Of a stretch of DNA of 38,630 nucleotides, positions 23,459 through 31,237 are shown piece by piece (position 1 is the first letter of the stretch; every line of letters starts with the position of its first letter). The position numbers were made by a program, and so were the translations under genes. Below the pieces are notes generated by a model, which was not told the DNA's origin, did not search any database, and worked only from the letters and a program-made list of their open reading frames with translations. The DNA comes from Pelagibacterales bacterium SAG-MED13 (GTDB taxonomy: Bacteria > Pseudomonadota > Alphaproteobacteria > Pelagibacterales > Pelagibacteraceae): contig JACWDK010000011.1 of the NCBI GenBank assembly GCA_014654165.1, positions 1-38,630 on the forward strand, in the 5' to 3' direction.

Positions 23459-24465
23459 AAAACCTTACCTTTGAATATTCCTGATGGTCTATATAACAAT
23501 ACAATTACCAATATAGAGAAAGAAACCGCAAATTTGTAATCAGTTGAAAGTAGTTGAACTAGACCATCTGGTTCCATGCTTTCTGGCAAAACATACATAA
23601 AAAATTTCTTATAGGCATATGTCAACAGTATTTCTGAGAAAGCTATTACATATCCCCCTAAAAATGCTCCAAATGGATTACCGATCCCACCAACTATTGC
23701 TGCAGCAAATATCGGTAGCATATTGTTAAAATATGTGAATGGTTTAAAGCTTTTATCTAAACCATAAAGAGTTCCACCTATAGTCGCTAGTATCCCAGCA
23801 ATAATCCACGTAGTAATAACTATTTTTTTTGGATCTATGCCTGAGAGTAAAGCAAGATCCTCGTTATCTGAGTAAGCTTTCATGCTTTTCCCAGTCTTTG
23901 TTTTATTCAGAAACCAAAAAAGGATTGAAACTAAAATTAAAGTTACAAAAATAGTAATTACCTGTGTAGATTTAATTGCAAGTCCTTCATTTAATCCAGT
24001 AATATCTTTAAATTCACCTGCTTTAATTATAAATTTTTCCCCATCAAAAAATCTTCTATCTGAGGGGCCAATAATTATTCTTACTACTGCTTGAGTAATA
24101 AACATTACACCTATACTTACCATAGCTAATTGGACTGGTGGGCTTTTTTGATTTCTATAATATTTAAATACAAGTTTATCTATCAGCAGCATATAAAAAA
24201 TCATGAAAATTATAGCAAAAGGAATAGCTATTAAAGCAGTTGGTAAAACACCTAATGTAAGCCCTAAGGATTGAAAATACCAAGTAAATAAAATTGCCAC
24301 CATAGTTCCAAATGACATCATGTCTCCTGTAGCAAAATTAGCAAACCTTAAGATACCATAAATTAGTGTAACAAAGATTGCACCTAGTGCTAATTGTGAA
24401 CCATAAGTTAAGGCTGGCACAAATATATAATTTAACAAAAGAATAATTGCATTTATAAAATCCAT
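23455..24465 (-). CDS. livH: Branched-chain amino acid type ABC transporter permease (LivH)
   Basis: The 336-aa permease carries LivH blocks: GAIFVTLIYGILRFANFATG and DMMSFGTMVAI near the N-terminus (usually N.A.G....G), GKSMKAYSDNEDLALLSGID (about residues 189-208), and GGIGNPFGAFLGGYVIAFSE (about 262-281). Eight to ten hydrophobic segments are visible. It forms the heterodimeric channel with LivM. The start directly follows the livF stop without a gap, and its end overlaps livM by 4 nt, so these subunits are coupled. Confidence 0.93.
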   Translation of the reverse strand: MDFINAIILLLNYIFVPALTYGSQLALGAIFVTLIYGILRFANFATGDMMSFGTMVAILFTWYFQSLGLTLGVLPTALIAIPFAIIFMIFYMLLIDKLVFKYYRNQKSPPVQLAMVSIGVMFITQAVVRIIIGPSDRRFFDGEKFIIKAGEFKDITGLNEGLAIKSTQVITIFVTLILVSILFWFLNKTKTGKSMKAYSDNEDLALLSGIDPKKIVITTWIIAGILATIGGTLYGLDKSFKPFTYFNNMLPIFAAAIVGGIGNPFGAFLGGYVIAFSEILLTYAYKKFFMYVLPESMEPDGLVQLLSTDYKFAVSFSILVIVLLYRPSGIFKGKVL

Positions 24466-25173
24466 TTAACCACCTAAAAAAGAGCTCCTTACTCTTATAT
24501 CGTTCAATAATTCTTTTCCTGTCCCAGCATAACGATTTTCACCAGTAACTAGTACATAACCTCTATCAGAAATATTTAATGCTTGCTTTGCATTTTGTTC
24601 AACCATAAGGATTGCTACATTAGTTTTTTTTACTTTAATTATATGATCAAATAATTCATCCATAACAATAGGCGATACTCCAGCAGTAGGTTCATCTAAC
24701 ATCAGTACTGAAGGCTTTGTCATTAAAGCTCTACCTAATGCTACTTGTTGTCTTTGTCCTCCAGATAATTCTCCAACTAATTGATTTCTTTTTTCTTTTA
24801 AAATCGGGAATAGTTCATAAATATCATCAATTAAACTTGTTAAGTCTTTATCTAACAAAAATGCACCCATCTCTAAATTTTCTTCTACTGTCATACCTGA
24901 AAAAACATTCTTTGTTTGAGGTACAAATGAAATTCCCTCTTTAACTCTATCTTGAGGAGATAAGTTTGAAATATCTTTACTATTTATGATTACTGAGCCA
25001 GATTTTAAACTTATTAATCCTAGCATTGCTTTCATAGCAGTTGATTTACCAGCACCATTAGGACCAAGTATAGAAACAATCTCACCCCTATTTACATTTA
25101 CAGAACATGAATGAATAATATCTGGACCTTTCCCATAACCTCCTGTCATGTTGTTTCCTTCAAAAAAAGCCAT
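24466..25173 (-). CDS. livF: Branched-chain amino acid type ABC transporter ATP-binding protein (LivF)
   Basis: This 235-aa ATPase has Walker A GPNGAGKST (about residues 38-46), the Q-loop FVPQTKNVFSGMTVEENLEM, signature LSGGQRQQVALGRAL (about 140-154), Walker B VLMLDEPTAGVSP (about 161-173), and a His-loop position occupied by MVEQNAKQAL, as in LivF (Glu-Gln instead of His in the loop is normal here). It powers the LivHM channel together with LivG. It overlaps livG by one base. Confidence 0.94.
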   Translation of the reverse strand: MAFFEGNNMTGGYGKGPDIIHSCSVNVNRGEIVSILGPNGAGKSTAMKAMLGLISLKSGSVIINSKDISNLSPQDRVKEGISFVPQTKNVFSGMTVEENLEMGAFLLDKDLTSLIDDIYELFPILKEKRNQLVGELSGGQRQQVALGRALMTKPSVLMLDEPTAGVSPIVMDELFDHIIKVKKTNVAILMVEQNAKQALNISDRGYVLVTGENRYAGTGKELLNDIRVRSSFLGG

Positions 25174-25967
25174 CAGTATTCATCCTTCAATTTTGAACCT
25201 CTACCTAAATAACTTTCTATAACTTTCTCATCCTTTTTTGCATTTTTTACCGAACCTTCAAATAAAACAGAGCCCTCTGCCATAACAATTACAGGGTCAC
25301 ACAATCTTTCTATAAAATCCATATCATGCTCAATCATACAAAAAGTATAACCTTTTTCTTTGTTTAATTTCTCAATTGCTGTTCCTAAGTCTTTCAATAA
25401 TGTTCTATTAACTCCAGCACCAACTTCATCTAATAATACTAATTTAGCATCTACCATCATAGTTCTACCAAGTTCTAAAAGTTTTTTTTGTCCTCCAGAT
25501 AGATTTCCAGCAAGTTCATTCGATAAATGACCTAAATTCAAAAATTCTACGACTTCTTTAGCTTTTTGTTTTATCAAATCTTCCTCCTTATTAATTAAAG
25601 AAGGTTTCAAAAATACATTAGATAATTTTTCTCCTGATTGATTTCCAGGAACCATCATTAAATTTTCTAAAACTGTTAAATTAGTAAATTCATGTGCTAT
25701 TTGAAAAGTTCTTAATAAACCCTTCGAAAATAATTCATAAGCAGGTGTGTTAGTAATATTTTCACCGTTAAAATTTACACTTCCTTTATTTGAGTTAAGA
25801 TTACCGGCAATTAAGTTAAATAATGTAGTTTTTCCTGAACCGTTAGGGCCAATAATTCCGGTAATAGATCCCTTCCTAACGTTAAGTGAACAATTAGAAA
25901 CAGCAGCAAGTCCACCAAAATACTTTGATAGATCTTTTATTTCTAAAATATTTTCAGCCATTGGCAA
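25173..25967 (-). CDS. livG: Branched-chain amino acid type ABC transporter ATP-binding protein (LivG)
   Basis: The 264-aa ATPase contains Walker A GPNGSGKTTLFNLIAG (about residues 40-55), the LivG-type LLRTFQIAHEFTNLTVLENL (about 88-107), signature LSGGQKKLLELGRTMM, Walker B LVLLDEVGAGVNRTLLKDLG and the His loop IEHDMDFIERLCD. Walker B continues as DEVGAGVN where most LivG have DEP.AG.N; the catalytic Glu is kept. It is 7 nt downstream of the P5C-reductase-like gene. Forms the ATPase pair with LivF. Confidence 0.93.
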   Translation of the reverse strand: MPMAENILEIKDLSKYFGGLAAVSNCSLNVRKGSITGIIGPNGSGKTTLFNLIAGNLNSNKGSVNFNGENITNTPAYELFSKGLLRTFQIAHEFTNLTVLENLMMVPGNQSGEKLSNVFLKPSLINKEEDLIKQKAKEVVEFLNLGHLSNELAGNLSGGQKKLLELGRTMMVDAKLVLLDEVGAGVNRTLLKDLGTAIEKLNKEKGYTFCMIEHDMDFIERLCDPVIVMAEGSVLFEGSVKNAKKDEKVIESYLGRGSKLKDEY

Positions 25968-25974
25968 TTTAGAT

Positions 25975-26736
25975 CTATAATCTTTTATGTATTTTGTTAA
26001 CTACTTTTTCTAATTTTTTATAATAACCAGATTTTCTAAGTTCATTTATACCTTCCCAGTTAAGTCCTCCAGGGGTTTGGGATTCTTTTACTAAAACGTC
26101 TAAAGGTGATGATACATTTTTTACTGCTAGATCAGCCAGCGCTGAATACAAGTAAACAACATACTTTTGCGATTCTATTTTATTCAATTTTTTTTTAGCA
26201 AGCCATTTGGACAAAGTATTCAATAATTCAAAAAATGGAGCCATTGTCCCAGAAATTGCCCAAAAATTTTTAGATAATTTCTCATTATTAATTTCAATTG
26301 TTACTCCAATTTTATCAAAGAAATTTTTAACTTTTTTGTTAGGGGGAAAAATTGCAATTGGTCCTTTCCCCAATCGTATTGGGGGCATTGGTATTGCTCT
26401 AACAATTTTCAACCTTTTTTTAATTAATCTTTTTAATCTTAAGTAATTAATTGTTGAAATAAAACTTATTATAATTTGTTTGTTTTTAAATTTAAGTTTT
26501 GGTAATATTTTTTCACCCACTTGAGGTAAAATACCCAAAAATACCCAGTCTGAGTTATCGATTACATCTTGATTGTCTTTAGCTATAATTACTTTTTTGA
26601 TTTTTTTTTTTAAATATTGAGCTTTCTTTTTATTTCTTGGAGAGATAATAATTTTTTTGTATGAAATTTTTGATTTACTAATTCCAGTTATTACGTCCGA
26701 AACAATGTTTCCAGTTCCAATAAATCCTAGTTTCAT
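25975..26736 (-). CDS. Pyrroline-5-carboxylate reductase-like protein
   Basis: The 253-aa protein starts KLGFIGTGNIVSDVITGISK (residues 2-21), the NAD(P) motif of the ProC family, followed by IISPRNKKKAQYL, the serine/arginine region for NADP. The central IVRAIPMPPIRLGKGPIAIF (about 110-129) corresponds to ProC's .R.MPN.P...G.G.....; Asn is replaced by Pro. The substrate loop ESQTPGGLNWEGINELRKSG stands for the usual TSPGGTT...L. These deviations suggest a divergent ProC paralogue acting on another cyclic imine or a related compound. It is the first gene of the liv operon, 7 nt before livG, so its substrate may derive from the imported solute. Very Lys/Ile-rich. Confidence 0.78.
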   Translation of the reverse strand: MKLGFIGTGNIVSDVITGISKSKISYKKIIISPRNKKKAQYLKKKIKKVIIAKDNQDVIDNSDWVFLGILPQVGEKILPKLKFKNKQIIISFISTINYLRLKRLIKKRLKIVRAIPMPPIRLGKGPIAIFPPNKKVKNFFDKIGVTIEINNEKLSKNFWAISGTMAPFFELLNTLSKWLAKKKLNKIESQKYVVYLYSALADLAVKNVSSPLDVLVKESQTPGGLNWEGINELRKSGYYKKLEKVVNKIHKRL

Positions 26737-26773
26737 AATATCTATTATATCAGTAAATCATATATCTATGAGC

Positions 26774-26808
26774 AAAAAAAAAGCCCCCTTAAATAAGAGG
26801 GCTTTTAA
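26774..26808 (-). terminator. Intrinsic terminator after the outer-membrane protein gene
   Basis: The stem AAGCCCCCTT (26781-26790) with AAGAGGGCTT (26795-26804) has one mismatch and a 4-nt loop. On the - strand it is followed by nine U residues (from A9 at 26774-26782), 26 nt past the barrel protein stop. T residues on the + side are few, so it is mainly a - strand terminator. Confidence 0.85.
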
Positions 26809-26829
26809 ATTTTAAATATTAAATATTTA

Positions 26830-27486
26830 TTAGAATGACTTAACTACTGAAATTCTTCCAGTTGCACCCTGCATACCAGTAACTGTTAATTCGTTTTTAT
26901 CAGTAATACCGTTATCTGCAGCTACATCATCGAATTCATGATAAGCTAATTCTGCTCTAATAGACAAGCTATTACCAGCATCATGTTCATAACCTAAACC
27001 TATAGTCATACCATCCGTAGTTCCTGGATCAGCATAAGTTCCTGCATTTTTAGATGAAACATCTATCTCCATACTTGAGAAACCTAATTTACCGTAAATA
27101 CCCATGTCTGATTTAGCTAATAAGTAAATAGTCATAAGATCATTAAAGTCTGCTTCAACAGAAATATCTACGTTTTCTCCAGCACCACCTTCACCGCTGT
27201 TTATGTTAGCTGGTGTAGAGATAGCCATTGGAACGTAATCAACTCCAACTGAAACAACATCACTTACTGCTAATTCTAAAAAAACAGAACCATAAGAATC
27301 TACGAATGCCGCAGATTTTTTAGTTGTTCTTTCTAATGTTCCTCCAGAATCATAGTTTAATTCTTTACCATCACCACCATATATACCGTGATTAGCTGAA
27401 ACTCCAATTTTCAATTGAGAGATGTCTAAAGCAAATGCTGATGATGAAAAAACTAAAGCTATTAAAATTGCTGCAATTTTCTTCAT
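26830..27486 (-). CDS. Outer-membrane beta-barrel protein
   Basis: The 218-aa protein has a signal peptide (MKKIAAILIALVFSSSAFA, cut before LDISQL) and alternating strands with turns rich in Gly/Asp/Asn: LKIGVSANHGIYG, GSVFLELAVSDVVSVGVDYV, MTIYLLAKSDMGIYGKLGFS, TIGLGYEHDAGNSLSIRAEL. It ends TGRISVVKSF, with the terminal Phe of the BAM recognition signal. About eight strands fit an OmpA/OmpW-sized barrel. No peptidoglycan-binding domain is present. Good ribosome site (AAAGGA) and a strong terminator suggest high expression as a monocistronic gene. Function beyond an outer-membrane protein is unknown. Confidence 0.85.
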   Translation of the reverse strand: MKKIAAILIALVFSSSAFALDISQLKIGVSANHGIYGGDGKELNYDSGGTLERTTKKSAAFVDSYGSVFLELAVSDVVSVGVDYVPMAISTPANINSGEGGAGENVDISVEADFNDLMTIYLLAKSDMGIYGKLGFSSMEIDVSSKNAGTYADPGTTDGMTIGLGYEHDAGNSLSIRAELAYHEFDDVAADNGITDKNELTVTGMQGATGRISVVKSF

Positions 27487-27571
27487 TATTTATCCTTTAT
27501 TAATATTAATCGTTTTATATATATAACTCGCTTTTCTAACATAATTAATAATTTTTGGATAAGGTTATTGC

Positions 27572-27591
27572 TGAAAAAATAAATTTTTTCA
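27572..27591. repeat. Short inverted repeat in the 260-bp gap before the barrel-protein gene
   Basis: TGAAAAAAT-AA-ATTTTTTCA is a perfect 9-bp inverted repeat about 90 bp before the barrel-protein ATG. It could be an operator or chance in AT-rich DNA. The rest of 27487-27746 holds no convincing gene or RNA; the AAAGGATAAATAATG ribosome site and TATATATAAAA promoter-like sequence belong to the barrel gene. Confidence 0.4.
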
Positions 27592-27746
27592 TCATTGTGA
27601 TATTATTACAACTTAAAAAAGGTTGAAAATACTAACTTATTTGATGATTATATGTTTGTATATCTTTAGTTGAATTTGACTTAAAAAATAAAGTGAAAAT
27701 GTAGATCTATTGTCTGACCGATTCTTGCATAAATATTTCAAGCATT

Positions 27747-28655
27747 TTAAGAAAAAAAAGAACCTCTTATTCTTAATAATTCTCGTTTCAAATTTTTATT
27801 TTCTTTAAAAGGCTTTCTGCCATGTAACCAAAAGTAATTATTAGCTACAACAGATGAACCGACTGGAAGATTTGTAATTATCTTATTTTTACTCTCTTCT
27901 AAAGCATCAGAAAGCTTTTGTAGAAAATTACCCTGATCCATATTTTGAGGCTCAGGAAATTGATCAATATAAGAAATTTGTGGTTTACCGTTTTTGTCGC
28001 TTGAAAAAACTGGATGTTCGACTTTATAATCTACATTTTTACTTTTGGGCGATCCCCAAATAAAATTTTGTTTCCCTACAGGGTCGTTAAATAATTCTTC
28101 ACAATATTCCCAATCATCTAAATGTAACATGGCTGTTTGTCCACCTTGAACATTTTTTTCCTCTAACTTTGTCATTAATAGCCAGTCAGTTACTTCTTTA
28201 ACATAAGTGCCATCAGTATGAAGATCCATGTTTTTATAAGCTTTTCTTAAATAAGAATCACTCTTGTCTTCATGTTTAACAAGAAATTGTGCATAATATT
28301 TTCCTGCCATAGAATCATGGTTGGGATTTCCAATTAGATAAGAAATTGCAGTTGATAATTTAACAAAGAAATTTTTATCAAGCCTAGAGTTTTTATTTTG
28401 CGGACTAATAATAAAACATCCAGTATTTCTATCTTTAAGGATAGAATTCATTAAATCCCCAAGCTTGCAATCAGTTAAATCATTGAAACTTTTAGCAATT
28501 GTAAATCTTGAAAATGGTTTAAGTTCTAAAGCGGTTAAATCAAACTTATTGAATGAGAATAATAACTTCTCTAATATCTGGTCACTAATATTAATATTAT
28601 AAATTCGTTTTGATTTTTCATGATGGGAAATTTCAAAACCTTTTATTATTTGCAT
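27747..28655 (-). CDS. glaH: Glutarate 2-hydroxylase (CsiD/GlaH family)
   Basis: The 302-aa protein matches Escherichia coli CsiD/GlaH along its length: SYLIGNPNHDSMAGKYYAQF (about residues 105-124), SDSYLRKAYKNMDLHTDGTY (132-151), LEEKNVQGGQTAMLHLDDWE, and the end NNYFWLHGRKPF...LKRELLRIRG. It is an Fe(II)/2-oxoglutarate dioxygenase converting glutarate to L-2-hydroxyglutarate in lysine/glutarate breakdown. Iron ligands are H146, D148 and H278, with a C-terminal arginine for 2-oxoglutarate. The usual partner, L-2-hydroxyglutarate dehydrogenase (lhgO), and gab genes are not in the window. It lies 36 nt after azlD on the same strand, with a TATAAT 8 nt before its ATG. Confidence 0.93.
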   Translation of the reverse strand: MQIIKGFEISHHEKSKRIYNINISDQILEKLLFSFNKFDLTALELKPFSRFTIAKSFNDLTDCKLGDLMNSILKDRNTGCFIISPQNKNSRLDKNFFVKLSTAISYLIGNPNHDSMAGKYYAQFLVKHEDKSDSYLRKAYKNMDLHTDGTYVKEVTDWLLMTKLEEKNVQGGQTAMLHLDDWEYCEELFNDPVGKQNFIWGSPKSKNVDYKVEHPVFSSDKNGKPQISYIDQFPEPQNMDQGNFLQKLSDALEESKNKIITNLPVGSSVVANNYFWLHGRKPFKENKNLKRELLRIRGSFFS

Positions 28656-28663
28656 ATTACTAT

Positions 28664-28669
28664 ATTATA
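28664..28669 (-). promoter_or_regulatory. Candidate -10 box for a leaderless glaH transcript
   Basis: A perfect TATAAT on the - strand ends 8 nt before the glaH ATG, which has no Shine-Dalgarno. The best -35, TTGAAA, is 15 nt upstream, shorter than ideal. If used, transcription would start at or within a base or two of the ATG. Confidence 0.4.
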
Positions 28670-28691
28670 AAGTTTTTTATTCAATTTCAAT

Positions 28692-29015
28692 TCAAACAAT
28701 ATAATTTAAAAAAGATAATATAATTGCTGAAAATATTGTAGGATAAACAAGATTTTTTTTTGTGAAGTAAAACATAATTAATGAAATTGAAATTACAACA
28801 ATTCTAATTAAAAGATCTACCTCAGCTAAGTCTCCGGAGGGAAAAATTATTATTCTTGCTATCAGAGCTGCTAAAGTAGAATAAGCTAAGCAATTAAACC
28901 ATCTAAACATTTTTGAGGTATCTTTAATTTTTTCTGAACTTACAACTCCTAAAAATCTTGATAAGTAAGTCGCAATAGAAGTAACTAATATTGCTAATAC
29001 TACATTAGTTGCCAT
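28692..29015 (-). CDS. azlD: AzlD family branched-chain amino acid exporter small subunit
   Basis: The 107-aa protein has four hydrophobic helices (NVVLAILVTSIATYLSRFLG, the segment around LAYSTLAALIARIIIFPSGD, then IRIVVISISLIMFYFTKKNL and a last short helix). The T..TY..R..G start and the FRWFNCLAYSTLAALIARI region fit the AzlD (DUF-type branched-chain transport) family. AzlC and AzlD together export branched-chain amino acids and analogues. It overlaps azlC by 11 nt. It is the last transporter gene of the liv-azl run. Confidence 0.88.
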   Translation of the reverse strand: MATNVVLAILVTSIATYLSRFLGVVSSEKIKDTSKMFRWFNCLAYSTLAALIARIIIFPSGDLAEVDLLIRIVVISISLIMFYFTKKNLVYPTIFSAIILSFLNYIV

Positions 29016-29712
29016 AATCTTTTTCTCCTATAAAATAAGCAACTGTTCCTGCAACAAGTCCCCCAAATAAAATACACCATTCTGGAGAAACAAAATAAAA
29101 TAAAGGTCCTAATATTGTTCCTAAAATTACCGACAAGCTTATTTGCATTGTTTTCATTGCACCTAACATCATGCAGGTGAAATAAATTGGATTAACAATT
29201 GCTAACCCTATTAAAATATCTTTATTTAAATATTCAGATGCTAAATAACCAATTACTGTTGAAAAAATTGCAACAGACCAAGTTGCTGTACCAATTCCTA
29301 TCCAAAAATCTATTCTATTTTCTTTTTCAATTTCTTTATAATTATCTTTCATAATTAACCAAGATGAAACAGCAATGAAATGACATGATAAATAATATTT
29401 CCATCTAGGTTGAGATTTGTGTATTAATAGCGGCATTAAAGAAACTGTCATTGGATATAGTCTGGCATTTACAAGCCATACAGCTACGAAAATATTGAAT
29501 AATGATGCACCAATAAACATAGACTCAGCCATGACCAATGATCCTGGTAAAGCATAAGTTAAAAAGGTTGAAAAAATACTTTCTTGAATTGAAAATCCCA
29601 AATTTTTTAGTAAAGCCCCTATTGCTACAAAACTTGCACCTAAAGCAATGGCAGGACTACCTACACCTTTGATAGATAAAAAACCTTTAAAGAAATGTTT
29701 GGAGTTTATCAT
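29005..29712 (-). CDS. azlC: AzlC family branched-chain amino acid exporter
   Basis: The 235-aa protein carries AzlC features: GLL-type ALGASFVAIGALLKNLGFSI (about residues 23-42), PGSLVMAESMFIGASLFNIF (about 55-74), and NARLYPMTVSLMPLLIHKSQ (about 81-100), the N.R.....L.P hallmark. About seven to eight helices are visible. With AzlD it would form an efflux pump. Its start overlaps the stop of the second livF by one base, so exporter and importer are on one transcript. Confidence 0.9.
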   Translation of the reverse strand: MINSKHFFKGFLSIKGVGSPAIALGASFVAIGALLKNLGFSIQESIFSTFLTYALPGSLVMAESMFIGASLFNIFVAVWLVNARLYPMTVSLMPLLIHKSQPRWKYYLSCHFIAVSSWLIMKDNYKEIEKENRIDFWIGIGTATWSVAIFSTVIGYLASEYLNKDILIGLAIVNPIYFTCMMLGAMKTMQISLSVILGTILGPLFYFVSPEWCILFGGLVAGTVAYFIGEKDYGN

Positions 29713-30497
29713 TAACCACCCAAGAATAGGCGACCAACATCTGGGTTATTTAAAAGATCATCTCCTTTACCTGCAATTGCAGTTTGTCCGGAAACTAAAA
29801 CGTAACCAATATCAGCAAACTCTAAACCTTTTTTTGCATTTTGTTCTACTAATATTATAGTCTTTTTTTCATTTTGTTGAAGATCTCTCAATATTTCAAA
29901 AACCATATCAATATATCTTGGTTCTAAGCCAATCGATGGTTCATCTACTAATAACACAGATGGTTTCATTACAAGAGCTCTAGAAATTTCTAATAATCGT
30001 CTCTCACCACCAGATAATACTTTTGCTGGTTGATTTCTTCTATTTCCTAATCGTTCGTATTTTTGAAGTATTTTTTCAGCTTCTTCGTAAGATTCCTCTG
30101 TTTTATCTTTAATAAATCCACCCATTAATAAATTTTCTTCCACTGTCATGTCTGGAAACACTGAATTGTCTTGAAGGATGTAGGCAATTCCAACTGATTT
30201 GAGTTTTTCTGCAGGTGAAAGATTTGTAATTTCTTTTCCATCAATTTCAATTTTACCAGAAAAAATATTTGTAAATCCATAAATGGAATGAAGTATTGTA
30301 GATTTACCTGCACCATTGGGACCAATTAAACACAAAGATTGAGCTTTACTCACAAAAAGTTCAAAATTGTGGAGTATCTCCATCTTTCCATAACCAGCAT
30401 TAAGGTTTTTAATTGTTAAATGTACATCACTTGGTGATAAATTTTTTAAATCTTCTGTTCCTGGTGCTTTACCTAAAACTTCATACTGGTTTGACAT
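29712..30497 (-). CDS. livF: Second amino-acid ABC transporter ATP-binding protein (LivF type)
   Basis: The 261-aa ATPase has a roughly 25-residue N-terminal extension before the usual start (VHLTIKNLNAGYGKMEILHN). Motifs are Walker A GPNGAGKST (about residues 59-67), Q-loop YILQDNSVFPDMTVEENLLM, signature LSGGERRLLEISRAL, Walker B VLLVDEPSIGLEP and the loop VEQNAKKGLEFAD. Together with the adjacent LivG-type protein it drives the second LivHM channel. It is coupled by one-base overlaps to both livG (upstream) and azlC (downstream). Confidence 0.93.
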   Translation of the reverse strand: MSNQYEVLGKAPGTEDLKNLSPSDVHLTIKNLNAGYGKMEILHNFELFVSKAQSLCLIGPNGAGKSTILHSIYGFTNIFSGKIEIDGKEITNLSPAEKLKSVGIAYILQDNSVFPDMTVEENLLMGGFIKDKTEESYEEAEKILQKYERLGNRRNQPAKVLSGGERRLLEISRALVMKPSVLLVDEPSIGLEPRYIDMVFEILRDLQQNEKKTIILVEQNAKKGLEFADIGYVLVSGQTAIAGKGDDLLNNPDVGRLFLGG

Positions 30498-31237
30498 TAT
30501 TGTGCTCCCAAGTATGCATCGATTACGCGTTTATCATTTTTAATTTCATCTGGTGATCCATTAGCAAGCATTTTACCATGAGCTAAACAAAAAATATTTT
30601 CTGCTAATTGCATTATTACTCTCATATTGTGTTCAATGACCAAAAGAGTAATTCCAAAATCTTGATTTACTTTAATCAGTCTGTCTATAATTCCATTAAT
30701 TAATGTTGGGTTAATCCCAGCTGTTGGTTCGTCTAATAACAACATTTCTGGCTCATTCATTAATGCCATAGCCAACTCTAATAACTTTTGTTGACCAAAA
30801 GATAAATCACCTGCTCGTAGATTTCTTTTTTGAAATAAACCAACAAAATTTAATAAATTTTCAGCCTTTTCTGTAAGCTCTTTAGGAATTGTTGAAAATA
30901 TTTTCATTAAACTCTCATCACTCCCTTTGTGACTAATAAGCATATTTTCAACACAATTTAACTTTCCATAAATTCTAGTTTGTTGAAAAGTTCTTAACAA
31001 TCCGAGTTTAGCTATTACTGGAACTGGCAGTTCTGAAACTTCTTTGTTATTAAACTTGATAGAACCATTGTCAATTGGATAGGTTCCAACTATTGAGTTA
31101 AACAATGTTGTTTTACCAGATCCATTAGGACCAATTAATCCAACTATTCTACCTTTTTCAACATTCATTGTAATATCAACATTAGCTTTTACACCACCAA
31201 ATGATTTACTTACATTGCTAACCTCTAGAATACTCAT
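30497..31237 (-). CDS. livG: Second amino-acid ABC transporter ATP-binding protein (LivG type)
   Basis: The 246-aa ATPase shows Walker A GPNGSGKTTLFNSIVG (about residues 35-50), the LivG-specific LGLLRTFQQTRIYGKLNCVE (about 83-102), signature LSFGQQKLLELAMAL (Phe-Gly-Gln form common in LivG), Walker B MLLLDEPTAGINP and His loop VIEHNMRVIMQLAE. It pairs with the LivF-type ATPase downstream. It overlaps livM by 4 nt and livF by 1 nt. Confidence 0.94.
   Translation of the reverse strand: MSILEVSNVSKSFGGVKANVDITMNVEKGRIVGLIGPNGSGKTTLFNSIVGTYPIDNGSIKFNNKEVSELPVPVIAKLGLLRTFQQTRIYGKLNCVENMLISHKGSDESLMKIFSTIPKELTEKAENLLNFVGLFQKRNLRAGDLSFGQQKLLELAMALMNEPEMLLLDEPTAGINPTLINGIIDRLIKVNQDFGITLLVIEHNMRVIMQLAENIFCLAHGKMLANGSPDEIKNDKRVIDAYLGAQ

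Noticed and set aside
20709-28669. Other A/T-tract hairpins as terminators or operators
   Set aside because: In DNA this AT-rich short A/T inverted repeats are expected by chance; only stems with a GC core and a U tract, or a precise position, were kept.
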